From a virus, in the IMG/VR virus record IMGVR_UViG_3300046747_000326, positions 1 to 29,460 of that record: a stretch of 29,460 nt of DNA; one strand, written 5' to 3'. Position 1 is the stretch's first letter; the number at the start of each line of letters is the position of its first letter. The notes under the pieces were generated by a model. It had not been told where the DNA came from and did no database searches. It saw nothing but the letters and a program-made list of their open reading frames with translations. The position numbers were made by a program, and so were the translations under genes. Below, piece after piece: positions 22,569 through 28,730 of this stretch.

Positions 22569-23989
22569 TACCAGTCGGCTTCATTCTCGGGGTTGCGCCG
22601 CTCGGTGCGATTGGCGGCCATCTCGCGCTCAAGCTCAGCGTCGAGATCGGCCTGCTGCGAGGCCTCGAGGGCTGCGATGTGTTCTGGTGAGCCCGGACGC
22701 GGGGCCTTGGGCTTCTCGGGCTCCTCGAGCCAGTGCAGTGCCTCGACGTAGGCATAGAGCAGCCCGTCGGCCGTGTCCGAGTGAAACCGGTCGCTGATTT
22801 TGGGCTTCTCGGGGTTGCTCCGGTCCCACTCGAGCAGCAGTGCCTCCTGAGCGAATCGCGAGTCGGGCGGTACGAAGAGCTGGCGCGTGCGAAGCGCTGA
22901 GTTCACCCATTCGATGTGCTCGTTCTTGCGCAGCTTGTCGGCCGCGGCGATGGAGATGCGATGCCGCGCGCCGATGCTCTCCGCGAGCTTCTTGCCGCCG
23001 CCACCCGTGTCCATGACGACGGCCAGCGGCTGGTACTTCTCGTAGACCTTCACGACCTTCGCAGCCAGCGCGTCGATGTGCTGCTTCGCGCAGACGTCCT
23101 CGAAGACGAGGTCCACCTCGCGCACGTGGTCGCTCCATCCGAGCACGTCGATGGCGTCTGCGTCATTGAAGCCGACATCGATGCCGATGACATGATGCTG
23201 ATGCTCGCGCGCTGGCCGCGTGTTGATGCTCGCGTCGAAACTGAACACGAGCGAGTTGGGGTCGCTCACCCACTGGCGAAACCACTCGCGCTGAATCACC
23301 GGGTCGTTGACGGTGACGCCGCGCCGCTTGAGTTCGGCCTCGAGCAACTGCTGCGGCGTCTGCCCACTCTTGCGCTCGATGTGTGGGTTGTCGAAGACGG
23401 TCCAAGAGTGGTGCGCCCACTCGGCGGAGTGACACGCGGAGTGGAAGTAGCCGACCGGCACCGGGCCTGGTGTGCCAACGAGCACGAGCAGGCCAGCGAA
23501 ATCCATGAGCGCAGGCATGAGCACTTCGTCAATGAGCCGCTGCAGCATGAGCGTCGGGAAGCTCTGTGCCTCGTCAATGACAACGATGGCGAGCGCCAAG
23601 CCGCGGAACTTCTCCACCTCGCCCATGTCTGCGCAGCCCGTGAGGTAGATGCGCGCTCCGTTCGGCAGCGTGAGTAGAAGCTCGGACTCGTTCGCTACGC
23701 CGCCAATGCCGTGCTCCGAGTTGAGGGACTTGAGGATGTCCCATGCGAGCCGCTTCGCGTTGATACGCGAGAGCGTGATGTACAGGCAGACGCTATTGGG
23801 TGTGCTCTCGGCCTTCTTGAGCAGCTTCGCGAGCAGGCCGACCGTCTTGCCGCTGCGGCGCGTGCAGCACGCCGTTTGAAAGCGCGCTTCGTCGAGGCCG
23901 AAGGGCAGTTGCTTGCCGAAGAGAGCGCGGGCGAGATCGAACGGCGGAGGTCGTTTGGGGTTGCGACGGCGAAACAGCTCATCCGCCAT
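22565..23989 (-). CDS. terL: Terminase large subunit
   Basis: From ATG 23989 (474 residues; an in-frame GTG at 24007 adds six) this is the packaging motor. The ATPase half has a Walker A-like Thr-Arg-Arg-Ser-Gly-Lys-Thr at 43-49 and a Walker B Ile-Val-Val-Ile-Asp-Glu-Ala at 135-141, with Glu140 as the catalytic acid. A coupling-type Gly-Thr-Pro-Gly lies at 172-175. The RNase H-like nuclease half has Gly-Ile-Asp-Val-Gly-Phe-Asn-Asp at 269-276 with Asp271, a second acidic site near Val-Met-Asp-Thr-Gly-Gly-Gly, and a third near Ser-Asp-Thr-Ala-Asp-Gly-Leu. It cuts concatemers and pumps DNA through the portal. Neither start has a clear Shine-Dalgarno. The small subunit is not obvious; the gene ending at 24138 is a candidate. 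Confidence 0.92.
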   Translation of the reverse strand: MADELFRRRNPKRPPPFDLARALFGKQLPFGLDEARFQTACCTRRSGKTVGLLAKLLKKAESTPNSVCLYITLSRINAKRLAWDILKSLNSEHGIGGVANESELLLTLPNGARIYLTGCADMGEVEKFRGLALAIVVIDEAQSFPTLMLQRLIDEVLMPALMDFAGLLVLVGTPGPVPVGYFHSACHSAEWAHHSWTVFDNPHIERKSGQTPQQLLEAELKRRGVTVNDPVIQREWFRQWVSDPNSLVFSFDASINTRPAREHQHHVIGIDVGFNDADAIDVLGWSDHVREVDLVFEDVCAKQHIDALAAKVVKVYEKYQPLAVVMDTGGGGKKLAESIGARHRISIAAADKLRKNEHIEWVNSALRTRQLFVPPDSRFAQEALLLEWDRSNPEKPKISDRFHSDTADGLLYAYVEALHWLEEPEKPKAPRPGSPEHIAALEASQQADLDAELEREMAANRTERRNPENEADWY

Positions 23990-24007
23990 GTCGCGCGGCG
24001 AGGGCAC

Positions 24008-24137
24008 TAAAATGCTCGGCGACCAGAGACTTTCACTCTGGAATTCCCAGGTTGAAGCCCGACATCGGGTAACGGGTTTCGCGCAGGGAGGTTTCTTTTC
24101 GCGACATTGCGCGCATTAGCTTATCGCCGATCCGAAC
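24008..24137 (-). other. 130-base structured gap before terminase
   Basis: The gap holds several inverted repeats (plus strand): CCAGAG/CTCTGG at 24024-24042 with a 7-base loop, the palindrome GGAATTCC at 24041-24048, and CCCGA/TCGGG at 24059-24070 with a 2-base loop. A 27-codon minus-strand ORF from 24117 to 24034 crosses them but lacks a clear ribosome site. The region could be a terminator, a small RNA, a leader, or a packaging (cos/pac) site; no single assignment is supported. Confidence 0.35.
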
Positions 24138-24410
24138 CTAGTGTGCCTCCGGTTGCTTCGCTGACTCACGCTCGCGCCACAACTCCTTCACGCGCGGCAG
24201 CCACTTTGAGTCACGCGCGTCGATGTGCAGCCCGGCGAGCGTGTTGAGCGCGAACACCAGCGCGTTTCCGACCTTCGGCTCGAGCGTGCCTGCTTCGATG
24301 CGTCGACAGACGAACTTCAGCGCGCGGCGAATCTCGGCGAGGTTGTCGAGCTGGCGGCCTTCGGGCTCTAGCTCTGTCGCAGGGGGGTGGGGGTTAATTT
24401 CGTCCGACAT
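24138..24410 (-). CDS. Small helical protein upstream of terminase, possible small subunit
   Basis: This 90-residue protein has a polar, Pro/Glu-rich N-terminus (about 1-18). A helical region at about 20-60 (Leu-Ala-Glu-Ile-Arg-Arg-Ala-Leu-Lys-Phe-Val-Cys-Arg-Arg-Ile) is followed by a hydrophobic helix (Ala-Leu-Val-Phe-Ala-Leu-Asn-Thr-Leu-Ala-Gly-Leu), and the C-terminus is charged. Small terminase subunits are short, helical DNA-binding proteins encoded just before the large subunit, so position makes this the best candidate here. No clear helix-turn-helix can be identified by eye. The gene ends in the structured 130-base gap. If it is not the small terminase it is an unknown early or packaging protein. 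Confidence 0.5.
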   Translation of the reverse strand: MSDEINPHPPATELEPEGRQLDNLAEIRRALKFVCRRIEAGTLEPKVGNALVFALNTLAGLHIDARDSKWLPRVKELWRERESAKQPEAH

Positions 24411-24419
24411 GGCGCGAGT

Positions 24420-24731
24420 TTACTCCTGCGCCGCGTAGGCCACACACCGCACGTCGCCGAACGGCACGAACGTGCGCGCAGTCAGCTGTTTGTTGGCCGC
24501 ATTCGAGTGTCGCCGCCGCGAGAGCAGCAACCCGTTGGCCGGCTTGCCGCTGCGCTCGAAGGTGCCGTCCGAGAGCACCGTCACGGGCTCGATGCTGTCG
24601 ACGACGTTGCCGGGCTGGTGCGCCTGGCCGCTCATCGGCAGCGATGCGGAGTCGCGCTCCTCGCCGCAGATGTTCACGCTGCGGTTGAAGTACACGACGG
24701 TGATGCGCGGCGGCTTCGGTGCGTCCGACAT
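24420..24731 (-). CDS. Unknown small protein
   Basis: The 103-residue product starts at ATG 24731, chosen because GAGGAG lies 5 bases upstream. An in-frame GTG at 24737 would overlap that ribosome site. The sequence is mixed alpha/beta in appearance, with a beta-like start (Ile-Thr-Val-Val-Tyr-Phe-Asn-Arg-Ser-Val-Asn-Ile-Cys) and a basic patch (Ser-Arg-Arg-Arg-His) near 71-75. It has three widely spaced cysteines or none in a metal-binding pattern, no signal peptide and no membrane helix. It sits between the operator-linked small gene and the small gene before terminase. No family is recognised. Confidence 0.6.
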   Translation of the reverse strand: MSDAPKPPRITVVYFNRSVNICGEERDSASLPMSGQAHQPGNVVDSIEPVTVLSDGTFERSGKPANGLLLSRRRHSNAANKQLTARTFVPFGDVRCVAYAAQE

Positions 24732-24733
24732 GG

Positions 24734-24943
24734 TCACTCCTCTGGAACGTACAGCTGTGCCTCTTGCGCTCGCAGCAACAGCGCGGAAGCGAAGTCTTTC
24801 TGCAGCACGCCGTAGCTGGGCTTGCGAATCTCGAGAGCGAGGGCATGGAAGAACGCCTGCGACTTGGCCAGCGTGTGGTCAATGACGCTCACGGTTCCGT
24901 TGCTATCAATGGCGATGGTGTTCGACAGCTCAATCGAGCTCAT
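24734..24943 (-). CDS. Unknown small protein, first gene after a palindromic operator
   Basis: This 69-residue protein has a beta-like N-terminal half (Ile-Ala-Ile-Asp-Ser-Asn-Gly-Thr-Val-Ser-Val-Ile-Asp) and an amphipathic helical C-terminal half containing Ala-Leu-Leu-Leu-Arg-Ala-Gln-Glu. ATG 24943 is preceded by GGTGG. It is the first gene after a 58-base gap holding the third TTGCC-N5-GGCAA palindrome and a CACCAATGGTG palindrome, so its transcription, and perhaps that of terminase downstream, may be regulated there. It has no known family and no membrane or signal sequence. Confidence 0.58.
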   Translation of the reverse strand: MSSIELSNTIAIDSNGTVSVIDHTLAKSQAFFHALALEIRKPSYGVLQKDFASALLLRAQEAQLYVPEE

Positions 24944-24966
24944 GCGCCACCAATGGTGTCAGGGCC

Positions 24967-24981
24967 TTGCCGTTTTGGCAA
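24967..24981. promoter_or_regulatory. Third TTGCC-N5-GGCAA palindrome
   Basis: TTGCC GTTTT GGCAA lies in the 58-base gap upstream of the gene starting at 24943. Read on the minus strand it is GTTGCC AAAAC GGCAAG, matching the second lipoprotein-promoter site at all but a few spacer and edge bases. CACCAATGGTG (24948-24958) is a second palindrome nearer the start codon. Together they suggest a regulated promoter for the packaging genes. Confidence 0.55.
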
Positions 24982-25001
24982 CCCGCGTGTCTTGGCGGGC
25001 A

Positions 25002-25250
25002 TTACAGCGCCTCCAGCCAATCCATGTGGCAACCCCTGGGTTCGTAGCTGTTCGTGCGCCATATCGAATCCTTGGCCGCCTGGCGGCCATTCGCGTAAGC
25101 CTCACCCACATACCGGTCGCCATCAAACCACCGGCGCCAGGGCGAGCCCTCGCCGCGAACGCCAGCGGGCGGCTTGCGGTCGAGCCACTGCAGCAGACAC
25201 TTGCGGCACAGACCCACATTCGGCGCGCAAGTCATGCAGATCGCACTCAT
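25002..25250 (-). CDS. Zinc-ribbon-like small protein
   Basis: This is 82 residues from ATG 25250, coupled by ATGA to the preceding gene; the longer upstream start is unsupported. The N-terminus contains Cys5-x2-Cys8 and Cys15-x2-Cys18, a Cys4 cluster likely to bind zinc. It is followed by Trp-Arg-Arg-Trp-Phe-Asp-Gly-Asp-Arg-Tyr near 41-50 and an acidic end (Asp-Trp-Leu-Glu-Ala-Leu). The cluster is very tight, as in small ribbon or knuckle modules that bind nucleic acid or proteins. The last gene of this run ends 58 bases before the operator-linked gene. Function unknown. Confidence 0.6.
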   Translation of the reverse strand: MSAICMTCAPNVGLCRKCLLQWLDRKPPAGVRGEGSPWRRWFDGDRYVGEAYANGRQAAKDSIWRTNSYEPRGCHMDWLEAL

Positions 25251-25570
25251 CGCACGTCCCCGCTCTCGGTGAACGCAGGGCAGTCCGGGCGGTGCGGCTC
25301 CTTGTCGCCTGCCGACGGCTTGCGAAACGCGTCGCACCAGTCGCAGTGCTGAGACCTGTGTTCGCCGAGCGCGATGACGGCGCGCAGCCGCGCGTTGTCG
25401 GCGCGCAGCTCTTGGCGCTCGTCACTCGCCTGCGCCATCGCGAGTTCGGTCGTCAGCCGCCGCACCTCGGCGAGCAACGCTCGACCATGCCGCTCGCGTT
25501 CGGCGGACACCGACGGTCTCCACTCGACGTCGAAGTCGTGCTCAATCGCCTTCAGCTCGTCGTCCGTCAT
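25247..25570 (-). CDS. Coiled-coil protein with C-terminal Cys/His motif, paralog A
   Basis: The product is 107 residues from ATG 25570 (4-base overlap with the preceding gene). A charged helical region (about 24-70, Glu/Arg/Leu/Ala-rich with heptad spacing) leads into a C-terminal Cys76-x2-Cys79, His93, Cys97 cluster. The ending is Ala-Phe-Thr-x-x-Gly-x-Val-Arg. The same ending occurs in the gene at 25764-26018, which shares the start Met-Thr-Asp-Asp, so the two are probably tandem paralogs separated by one unrelated gene. The cluster would bind one zinc. A dimeric coiled coil with a zinc tail suits an adaptor or nucleic-acid-binding protein, but the role is unknown. Confidence 0.62.
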   Translation of the reverse strand: MTDDELKAIEHDFDVEWRPSVSAERERHGRALLAEVRRLTTELAMAQASDERQELRADNARLRAVIALGEHRSQHCDWCDAFRKPSAGDKEPHRPDCPAFTESGDVR

Positions 25571-25767
25571 CGCGCCCTCCGAGCCCGCCAGTACCGACGT
25601 CGGTTCTCGCGCCAATCGGCGGTCGGACCGAGGCGCACGTAGAACGCCACCTCGCGGTTGACGTGCACGCGCGGGCGACCGTTCGGGCGACGGGCGCGGA
25701 CCGAGTCAACGAAGAGCACCCAGCCAGAGACGGGCGGGGCGGGCATGTCGTCATCGTCGAACGTCAT
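25567..25767 (-). CDS. Small basic protein between two paralogs
   Basis: This is 66 residues from ATG 25767 (4-base overlap). It has an acidic start (Thr-Phe-Asp-Asp-Asp-Asp), a hydrophobic segment (Gly-Trp-Val-Leu-Phe-Val-Asp-Ser-Val), and a strongly basic end (Arg-Arg-Arg-Tyr-Trp-Arg-Ala-Arg-Arg-Ala-Arg). It also contains Pro-Arg-Val-His-Val-Asn-Arg-Glu-Val-Ala-Phe. The basic C-terminus would favour nucleic acid contact. It is coupled to both flanking genes and interrupts the paralogous pair, so it may have been inserted between them or may cooperate with them. No family is recognised. Confidence 0.58.
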   Translation of the reverse strand: MTFDDDDMPAPPVSGWVLFVDSVRARRPNGRPRVHVNREVAFYVRLGPTADWRENRRRYWRARRAR

Positions 25768-26018
25768 CGGACGTTGCCCTCGGGCGTGAAGGCTTCGCAG
25801 TCCGAATGTGCTCGGTAGTTGCGATTGTCGATGGTCCGACACCAAGGACACGATTCGCAGCCTCGGGCGCCGGCGCGCCTCACCAGCCCGCGCAGTCGCT
25901 GCACCTCCACCTCGAGCTTCACCACCTGCCGCGCGCCTTCATCCGCGCCGAGCCTGAACGCCTGCTCGAGGGCGAGCTTTACGGCCAGGTCCATCGCCTG
26001 CTTTGCGTCATCCGTCAT
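25764..26018 (-). CDS. Helical protein with C-terminal Cys/His motif, paralog B
   Basis: This is 84 residues from ATG 26018, coupled by ATGA to the resolvase gene; an upstream extension to 26078 lies wholly inside that gene and was rejected. It has an alanine/leucine-rich helix (about 5-50) and a C-terminal cluster of Cys54, Cys57, Cys60, His71 and Cys74. The ending is Ala-Phe-Thr-Pro-Glu-Gly-Asn-Val-Arg. It matches paralog A in start (Met-Thr-Asp-Asp), helical core and ending, but is shorter by about 20 residues. It probably binds one zinc ion. Its function is unknown. Confidence 0.62.
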   Translation of the reverse strand: MTDDAKQAMDLAVKLALEQAFRLGADEGARQVVKLEVEVQRLRGLVRRAGARGCESCPWCRTIDNRNYRAHSDCEAFTPEGNVR

Positions 26019-26371
26019 GGCAGCACCTCGAAGTCGACGAGCACCATCGCCTTGCCCTTCAGCTGCCCGTAGCGCCACGTCACCCGCGAGTCGCCGTCAT
26101 CGACGCCGATGTACTTGGCCACCTCGTCGCGCACGGCCTTGAACGCCGAAACGAGATTGTCCGAGTCGAGCTTGCGCGGTGCGACGCGAGTGAGTGTCAC
26201 GGCGACCCTGTGACCTGCGACTCGACCGACGAGGTCCGTCAGCAGTGCCGCCTTTAGACGCCACGCGACGGCCAGTCGCTGCGCCTTCACGAGTCGCGCT
26301 TTTTTTGCCCAATGGAGCCGCATGTTCGCAACGCTCGGCAGCGTCAGTGGCACCTCGATGCGGATGGTCAT
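26015..26371 (-). CDS. rusA: RusA-like Holliday junction resolvase
   Basis: The product is 118 residues from ATG 26371, which shares a base with the upstream TAA. The family signature is present: Leu-Pro-Ser-Val-Ala-Asn near 11-16 (RusA members usually have Pro-Ser-x-Asn), then Leu-Asp-Ser-Asp-Asn at 68-72 with Asp69 and Asp71, Lys78 in Ser-Ala-Phe-Lys-Ala-Val, and Asp91-Asp92 in Gly-Val-Asp-Asp-Gly-Asp. These acidic residues coordinate Mg2+ in RusA, and the Lys is catalytic. It would cut branched DNA intermediates before packaging or during recombination. The usual RusA length is about 120 residues, so this appears complete. It lies in a run with the replication genes, consistent with clearing replication forks. 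The assignment is by motif, not by search. Confidence 0.88.
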   Translation of the reverse strand: MTIRIEVPLTLPSVANMRLHWAKKARLVKAQRLAVAWRLKAALLTDLVGRVAGHRVAVTLTRVAPRKLDSDNLVSAFKAVRDEVAKYIGVDDGDSRVTWRYGQLKGKAMVLVDFEVLP

Positions 26372-26673
26372 TACGGGCCCTCCGGAATTCCGAGCGCCGC
26401 GCGCAGCGTCTCTTCGGCAGCCGGGATGCTGCACTCGCCGAAGTGCACCAGCGCCTGCGTGATGGCCGCCTCGAGCTCTTCGACACGGTCGCAGAGCGCC
26501 GCGGCGTCAGCGTACGAGCAAGCGGTGATCGATGTTGGCGCGCTGCCGCTGAAAGAGCGCCGAATCGCCTTCGTGTCGAGCGGGGTCGCCTTGAGCAGTC
26601 GCCCGCTCGTCGGGTGGATGCGGCCCTGCAGCGCGTCGGCGAGCACTTCGGGTGGCAGTGGCTTGTCTCTCAT
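26371..26673 (-). CDS. Unknown small protein
   Basis: This is 100 residues from ATG 26673, coupled by ATGA to the preceding gene; a longer in-frame start at 26694 is less likely. The N-terminal half is polar with Lys-Pro-Leu-Pro-Pro-Glu-Val-Leu-Ala near 3-12 and Arg-Ile-His-Pro-Thr-Ser-Gly-Arg near 18-25. The second half is an amphipathic helix region (Leu-Cys-Asp-Arg-Val-Glu-Glu-Leu-Glu-Ala-Ala-Ile) ending with Gly-Ile-Pro-Glu-Gly-Pro. The heptad-like helix suggests a dimer or partner-binding role. Its position between the helicase-loader side and the resolvase suggests a DNA-metabolism accessory role, but no family is recognised. Confidence 0.58.
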   Translation of the reverse strand: MRDKPLPPEVLADALQGRIHPTSGRLLKATPLDTKAIRRSFSGSAPTSITACSYADAAALCDRVEELEAAITQALVHFGECSIPAAEETLRAALGIPEGP

Positions 26674-26903
26674 GGCTTCGCCTTCGAAAGCCACGTGTCG
26701 CGAAAGACATTGGCGGCGGTGATGGCTTGCTCCGCGATGTCAGCCATTGAGGCTTCGTCCTTGATGTACGTCGCCGGTCGTACGTCGATGGCGTAAATCA
26801 GAGAACCATCGTTGCGCTCCACGCTATGCACTTCGACACTGCCCTCGCCGAGCAACAGCCCAACATAGATGCGCTCGGCCAACTCCTTCGTCTCGTCGCT
26901 CAT
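26670..26903 (-). CDS. Unknown small protein downstream of helicase loader
   Basis: This 77-residue protein starts at ATG 26903, overlapping the stop of the loader gene by 4 bases. It has a helical N-terminus (Thr-Lys-Glu-Leu-Ala-Glu-Arg-Ile-Tyr-Val-Gly-Leu-Leu-Leu) and a beta-like middle (Val-Glu-Val-His-Ser-Val-Glu-Arg). A second helix follows (Ile-Ala-Glu-Gln-Ala-Ile-Thr-Ala-Ala-Asn-Val-Phe). It has no cysteines or charged clusters. It is tightly coupled to the loader, so it is probably co-expressed with replication, but its function is unknown. Confidence 0.58.
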   Translation of the reverse strand: MSDETKELAERIYVGLLLGEGSVEVHSVERNDGSLIYAIDVRPATYIKDEASMADIAEQAITAANVFRDTWLSKAKP

Positions 26904-27718
26904 GTCGCTCCTCGCATCGATGCTTCGTTGGTGGAAACCACGGTGCCCTCACGCAGGCGGTCGACCAGCCGCGACCCCAGCCACGTGCTCAGTTCGGTCG
27001 GCGTGCGGTTCGTGGTGATGACCGTCTTGCGCCGCCCTGCATGACGCTGCGTGAGCACGTCGTCGACCCACGCGCGCCACGCTGCGCGCTTCTCATTGAG
27101 TTGCTCGCCCTCGCCGAGGTCGTCGAGCACCAGCACGCCAGCCTGAGCGCAGCGCCAGCGGTACTCTTCGGCCTCGCCACCGTACAGCGGCGACTCCGAC
27201 ACGCTCGGGCAGATTGCGCACCACGGCGGGAAGTTGCGCTGCATGAGCTGGAACGCCGCGTACGTGGCAGCCTGCGACTTTCCGCAGCCGCGCGGGCCAG
27301 ACAGCACGAGGCACCACGCGACGCCATCGAGCATCCAGTCACGCGTCGCCGTGAAGCACGCGTTGTCGCGCAGCTCACGCATCGAGCGCTCCACGAGCAC
27401 CTGGTCGATGAAGCCAGCGCGCCGCATTCGCTCGCGCGCGTAGGGCTCCGAGCCGTAGCGCTCTTCGTAGAGGCGCAGCTCTTCGGCCTTGGCCTGTGCG
27501 CGCAGCTCGAGCCATCGCGCCGCCTCAGTCGGGTGCGCGTACTCCCAAGCCTCGACGGTGGCGCGGTGCTCGGCGAGCAGCGTACGGCTGAGGGCCTGGC
27601 GGACGCTGAGCGCTGGCCGGCCGAGCGCGACCATCTCGGCGTCGATGGCGACTTGGCGCGGCGTGTAGCCCGGGGCGAGCGGACGCATGTGCTCGGGCAG
27701 CGATGGGTTGGTGCTCAT
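26900..27718 (-). CDS. dnaC: DnaC-like AAA+ helicase loader
   Basis: This 272-residue protein has an AAA+ core with Walker A Gly-Pro-Arg-Gly-Cys-Gly-Lys-Ser at 141-148 and Walker B Val-Leu-Val-Leu-Asp-Asp-Leu-Gly-Glu at 195-203. A sensor-1 Thr-Thr-Asn-Arg lies at 235-238 and Gly-Ser-Arg-Leu-Val-Asp-Arg-Leu at about 247-254 (arginine-finger region). This is the pattern of DnaC or IstB-type loaders that place the DnaB helicase on the origin. The N-terminal 120 residues are mostly helical and charged. It overlaps the initiator-like gene by 4 bases, a common phage pair. With no phage polymerase in the window, host DnaB and polymerase III would be recruited. IstB (transposition) is less likely because no transposase is nearby. 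Confidence 0.88.
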   Translation of the reverse strand: MSTNPSLPEHMRPLAPGYTPRQVAIDAEMVALGRPALSVRQALSRTLLAEHRATVEAWEYAHPTEAARWLELRAQAKAEELRLYEERYGSEPYARERMRRAGFIDQVLVERSMRELRDNACFTATRDWMLDGVAWCLVLSGPRGCGKSQAATYAAFQLMQRNFPPWCAICPSVSESPLYGGEAEEYRWRCAQAGVLVLDDLGEGEQLNEKRAAWRAWVDDVLTQRHAGRRKTVITTNRTPTELSTWLGSRLVDRLREGTVVSTNEASMRGAT

Positions 27719-28530
27719 AGGAAAACTCTCCCTTCGGGGCGTGGCGTGGCGGGCTCTTCACGGCGGGCGGCGGGTGGGCCGGTGCTCCGGTCAAAGGCGC
27801 CCTCGAGTACCTTCGTCGCCGACTCGGGCTTTTTGCCCTCAGCACGAATGGCCCAATCGAAGTCGGCCTTCCAGCCGCCGTCGGAGCCGCGAAGGAATGC
27901 GCTGGCGTTGATGCGCAAGAACACCGCGCGCCACTCGTCGAGCGGGCGACGAGCGAGCGCGGCGACTGCGACCGATGCCCTGATGGGACTCAGCGGCAAC
28001 GTCACTCGCGGCAGCGGCGCGGTCGTGGTTTCGTTCCACGCGACCGCGAGCGGGGTGCCGGGGGCCTCGCGCGCCGCGGGCGCCAAAGAAGGCCCCGAAG
28101 GCCCCGCAGGCTCAGAAGTACTAGAAGGCTCAGAAGACAAGGCGAAATTCTCTTTCCGGCCGGAACGAGCCGCGGAAAGGTTGTCCTTTTCACGGCTCGT
28201 AGTAATTCCGGCCCAGTCCGGTAGCCTCGACGCCATCTCCTTTGGGTGGACGCGCTGGTGTGTGGTGAATCCTGGGATACCGATGCACCTCACGCCCCCG
28301 ACCTCGTAGCGAACGATGAGGCCGGCATCGGCCAGCTCGGCGAGGTACTTTGGTGTCGTCTTGGGCTCCCAGGGTCGAATCTTCAGGCCGATGGTGACCG
28401 GCTTGTCTTCGAGGCGCCCGTCGCGGTCGGCGAGACACCACAGACCCTGGAACATCAGCTTGGCGCCGTCGCTCACCGACACGATGCGCTCGTCGGTCCA
28501 GAAGTCTGGCTTAAGGTCTCGAGTCCTCAC
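27715..28530 (-). CDS. Replication initiator / replisome organiser-like protein
   Basis: This is 271 residues from GTG 28530, supported by GGGAGG four bases upstream. The start resembles phage replication organisers: Asp-Leu-Lys-Pro-Asp-Phe-Trp-Thr-Asp-Glu-Arg-Ile, then Ala-Lys-Leu-Met-Phe-Gln-Gly-Leu-Trp-Cys-Leu-Ala-Asp-Arg-Asp-Gly-Arg, a winged-helix-like N-domain (about 1-115). A Ser/Pro/Ala-rich linker (about 120-170) leads to a C-terminal region with Phe-Leu-Arg-Gly-Ser-Asp-Gly-Gly-Trp-Lys-Ala-Asp-Phe-Asp-Trp near 211-225. That Trp-Lys-x-Asp-Phe-(x)-Trp pattern is known from phage replication proteins. It probably binds the phage origin and hands over to the loader encoded next; the origin may lie inside or near this gene but I see no iterons. 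Confidence 0.78.
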   Translation of the reverse strand: MRTRDLKPDFWTDERIVSVSDGAKLMFQGLWCLADRDGRLEDKPVTIGLKIRPWEPKTTPKYLAELADAGLIVRYEVGGVRCIGIPGFTTHQRVHPKEMASRLPDWAGITTSREKDNLSAARSGRKENFALSSEPSSTSEPAGPSGPSLAPAAREAPGTPLAVAWNETTTAPLPRVTLPLSPIRASVAVAALARRPLDEWRAVFLRINASAFLRGSDGGWKADFDWAIRAEGKKPESATKVLEGAFDRSTGPPAARREEPATPRPEGRVFL

Positions 28531-28730
28531 GCCGCCTCCCTTCGCTGTCGCTGCACCGTGTCGATGCAGTCGATGAGCAGTCGCTCACACAGCGTCAGCG
28601 ACGACCGTACGCGCCCGAGCTGGAACGCCATGCCATCGGTGCGGCCATGCCGAATCGCCGCGCGGCCGAGCGCACTACGAGCGCCGCGAACGAGCGCCAG
28701 CACGAGACGGAGCGAGTGGCGGCGGGTCAT
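28527..28730 (-). CDS. Small basic protein, unknown
   Basis: This is 67 residues from ATG 28730, coupled by ATGA to the zinc-ribbon gene upstream; a long alternative start at 29060 runs through that gene and was rejected. The protein is helical and strongly basic (about a dozen Arg, few acidic residues), with Leu-Arg-Leu-Val-Leu-Ala-Leu-Val-Arg near 7-15 and Leu-Cys-Glu-Arg-Leu-Leu-Ile-Asp-Cys-Ile near 47-56. It may bind nucleic acid or membrane. It is the small gene immediately before the initiator-like gene. No family is recognised. Confidence 0.58.
   Translation of the reverse strand: MTRRHSLRLVLALVRGARSALGRAAIRHGRTDGMAFQLGRVRSSLTLCERLLIDCIDTVQRQRREAA

Noticed and set aside
24008-24137. 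Possible tRNA suggested by GGTTCGGATC near 24127
   Set aside because: The bases flanking the loop-like sequence cannot form a T-arm or an acceptor stem, and no anticodon arm is visible.
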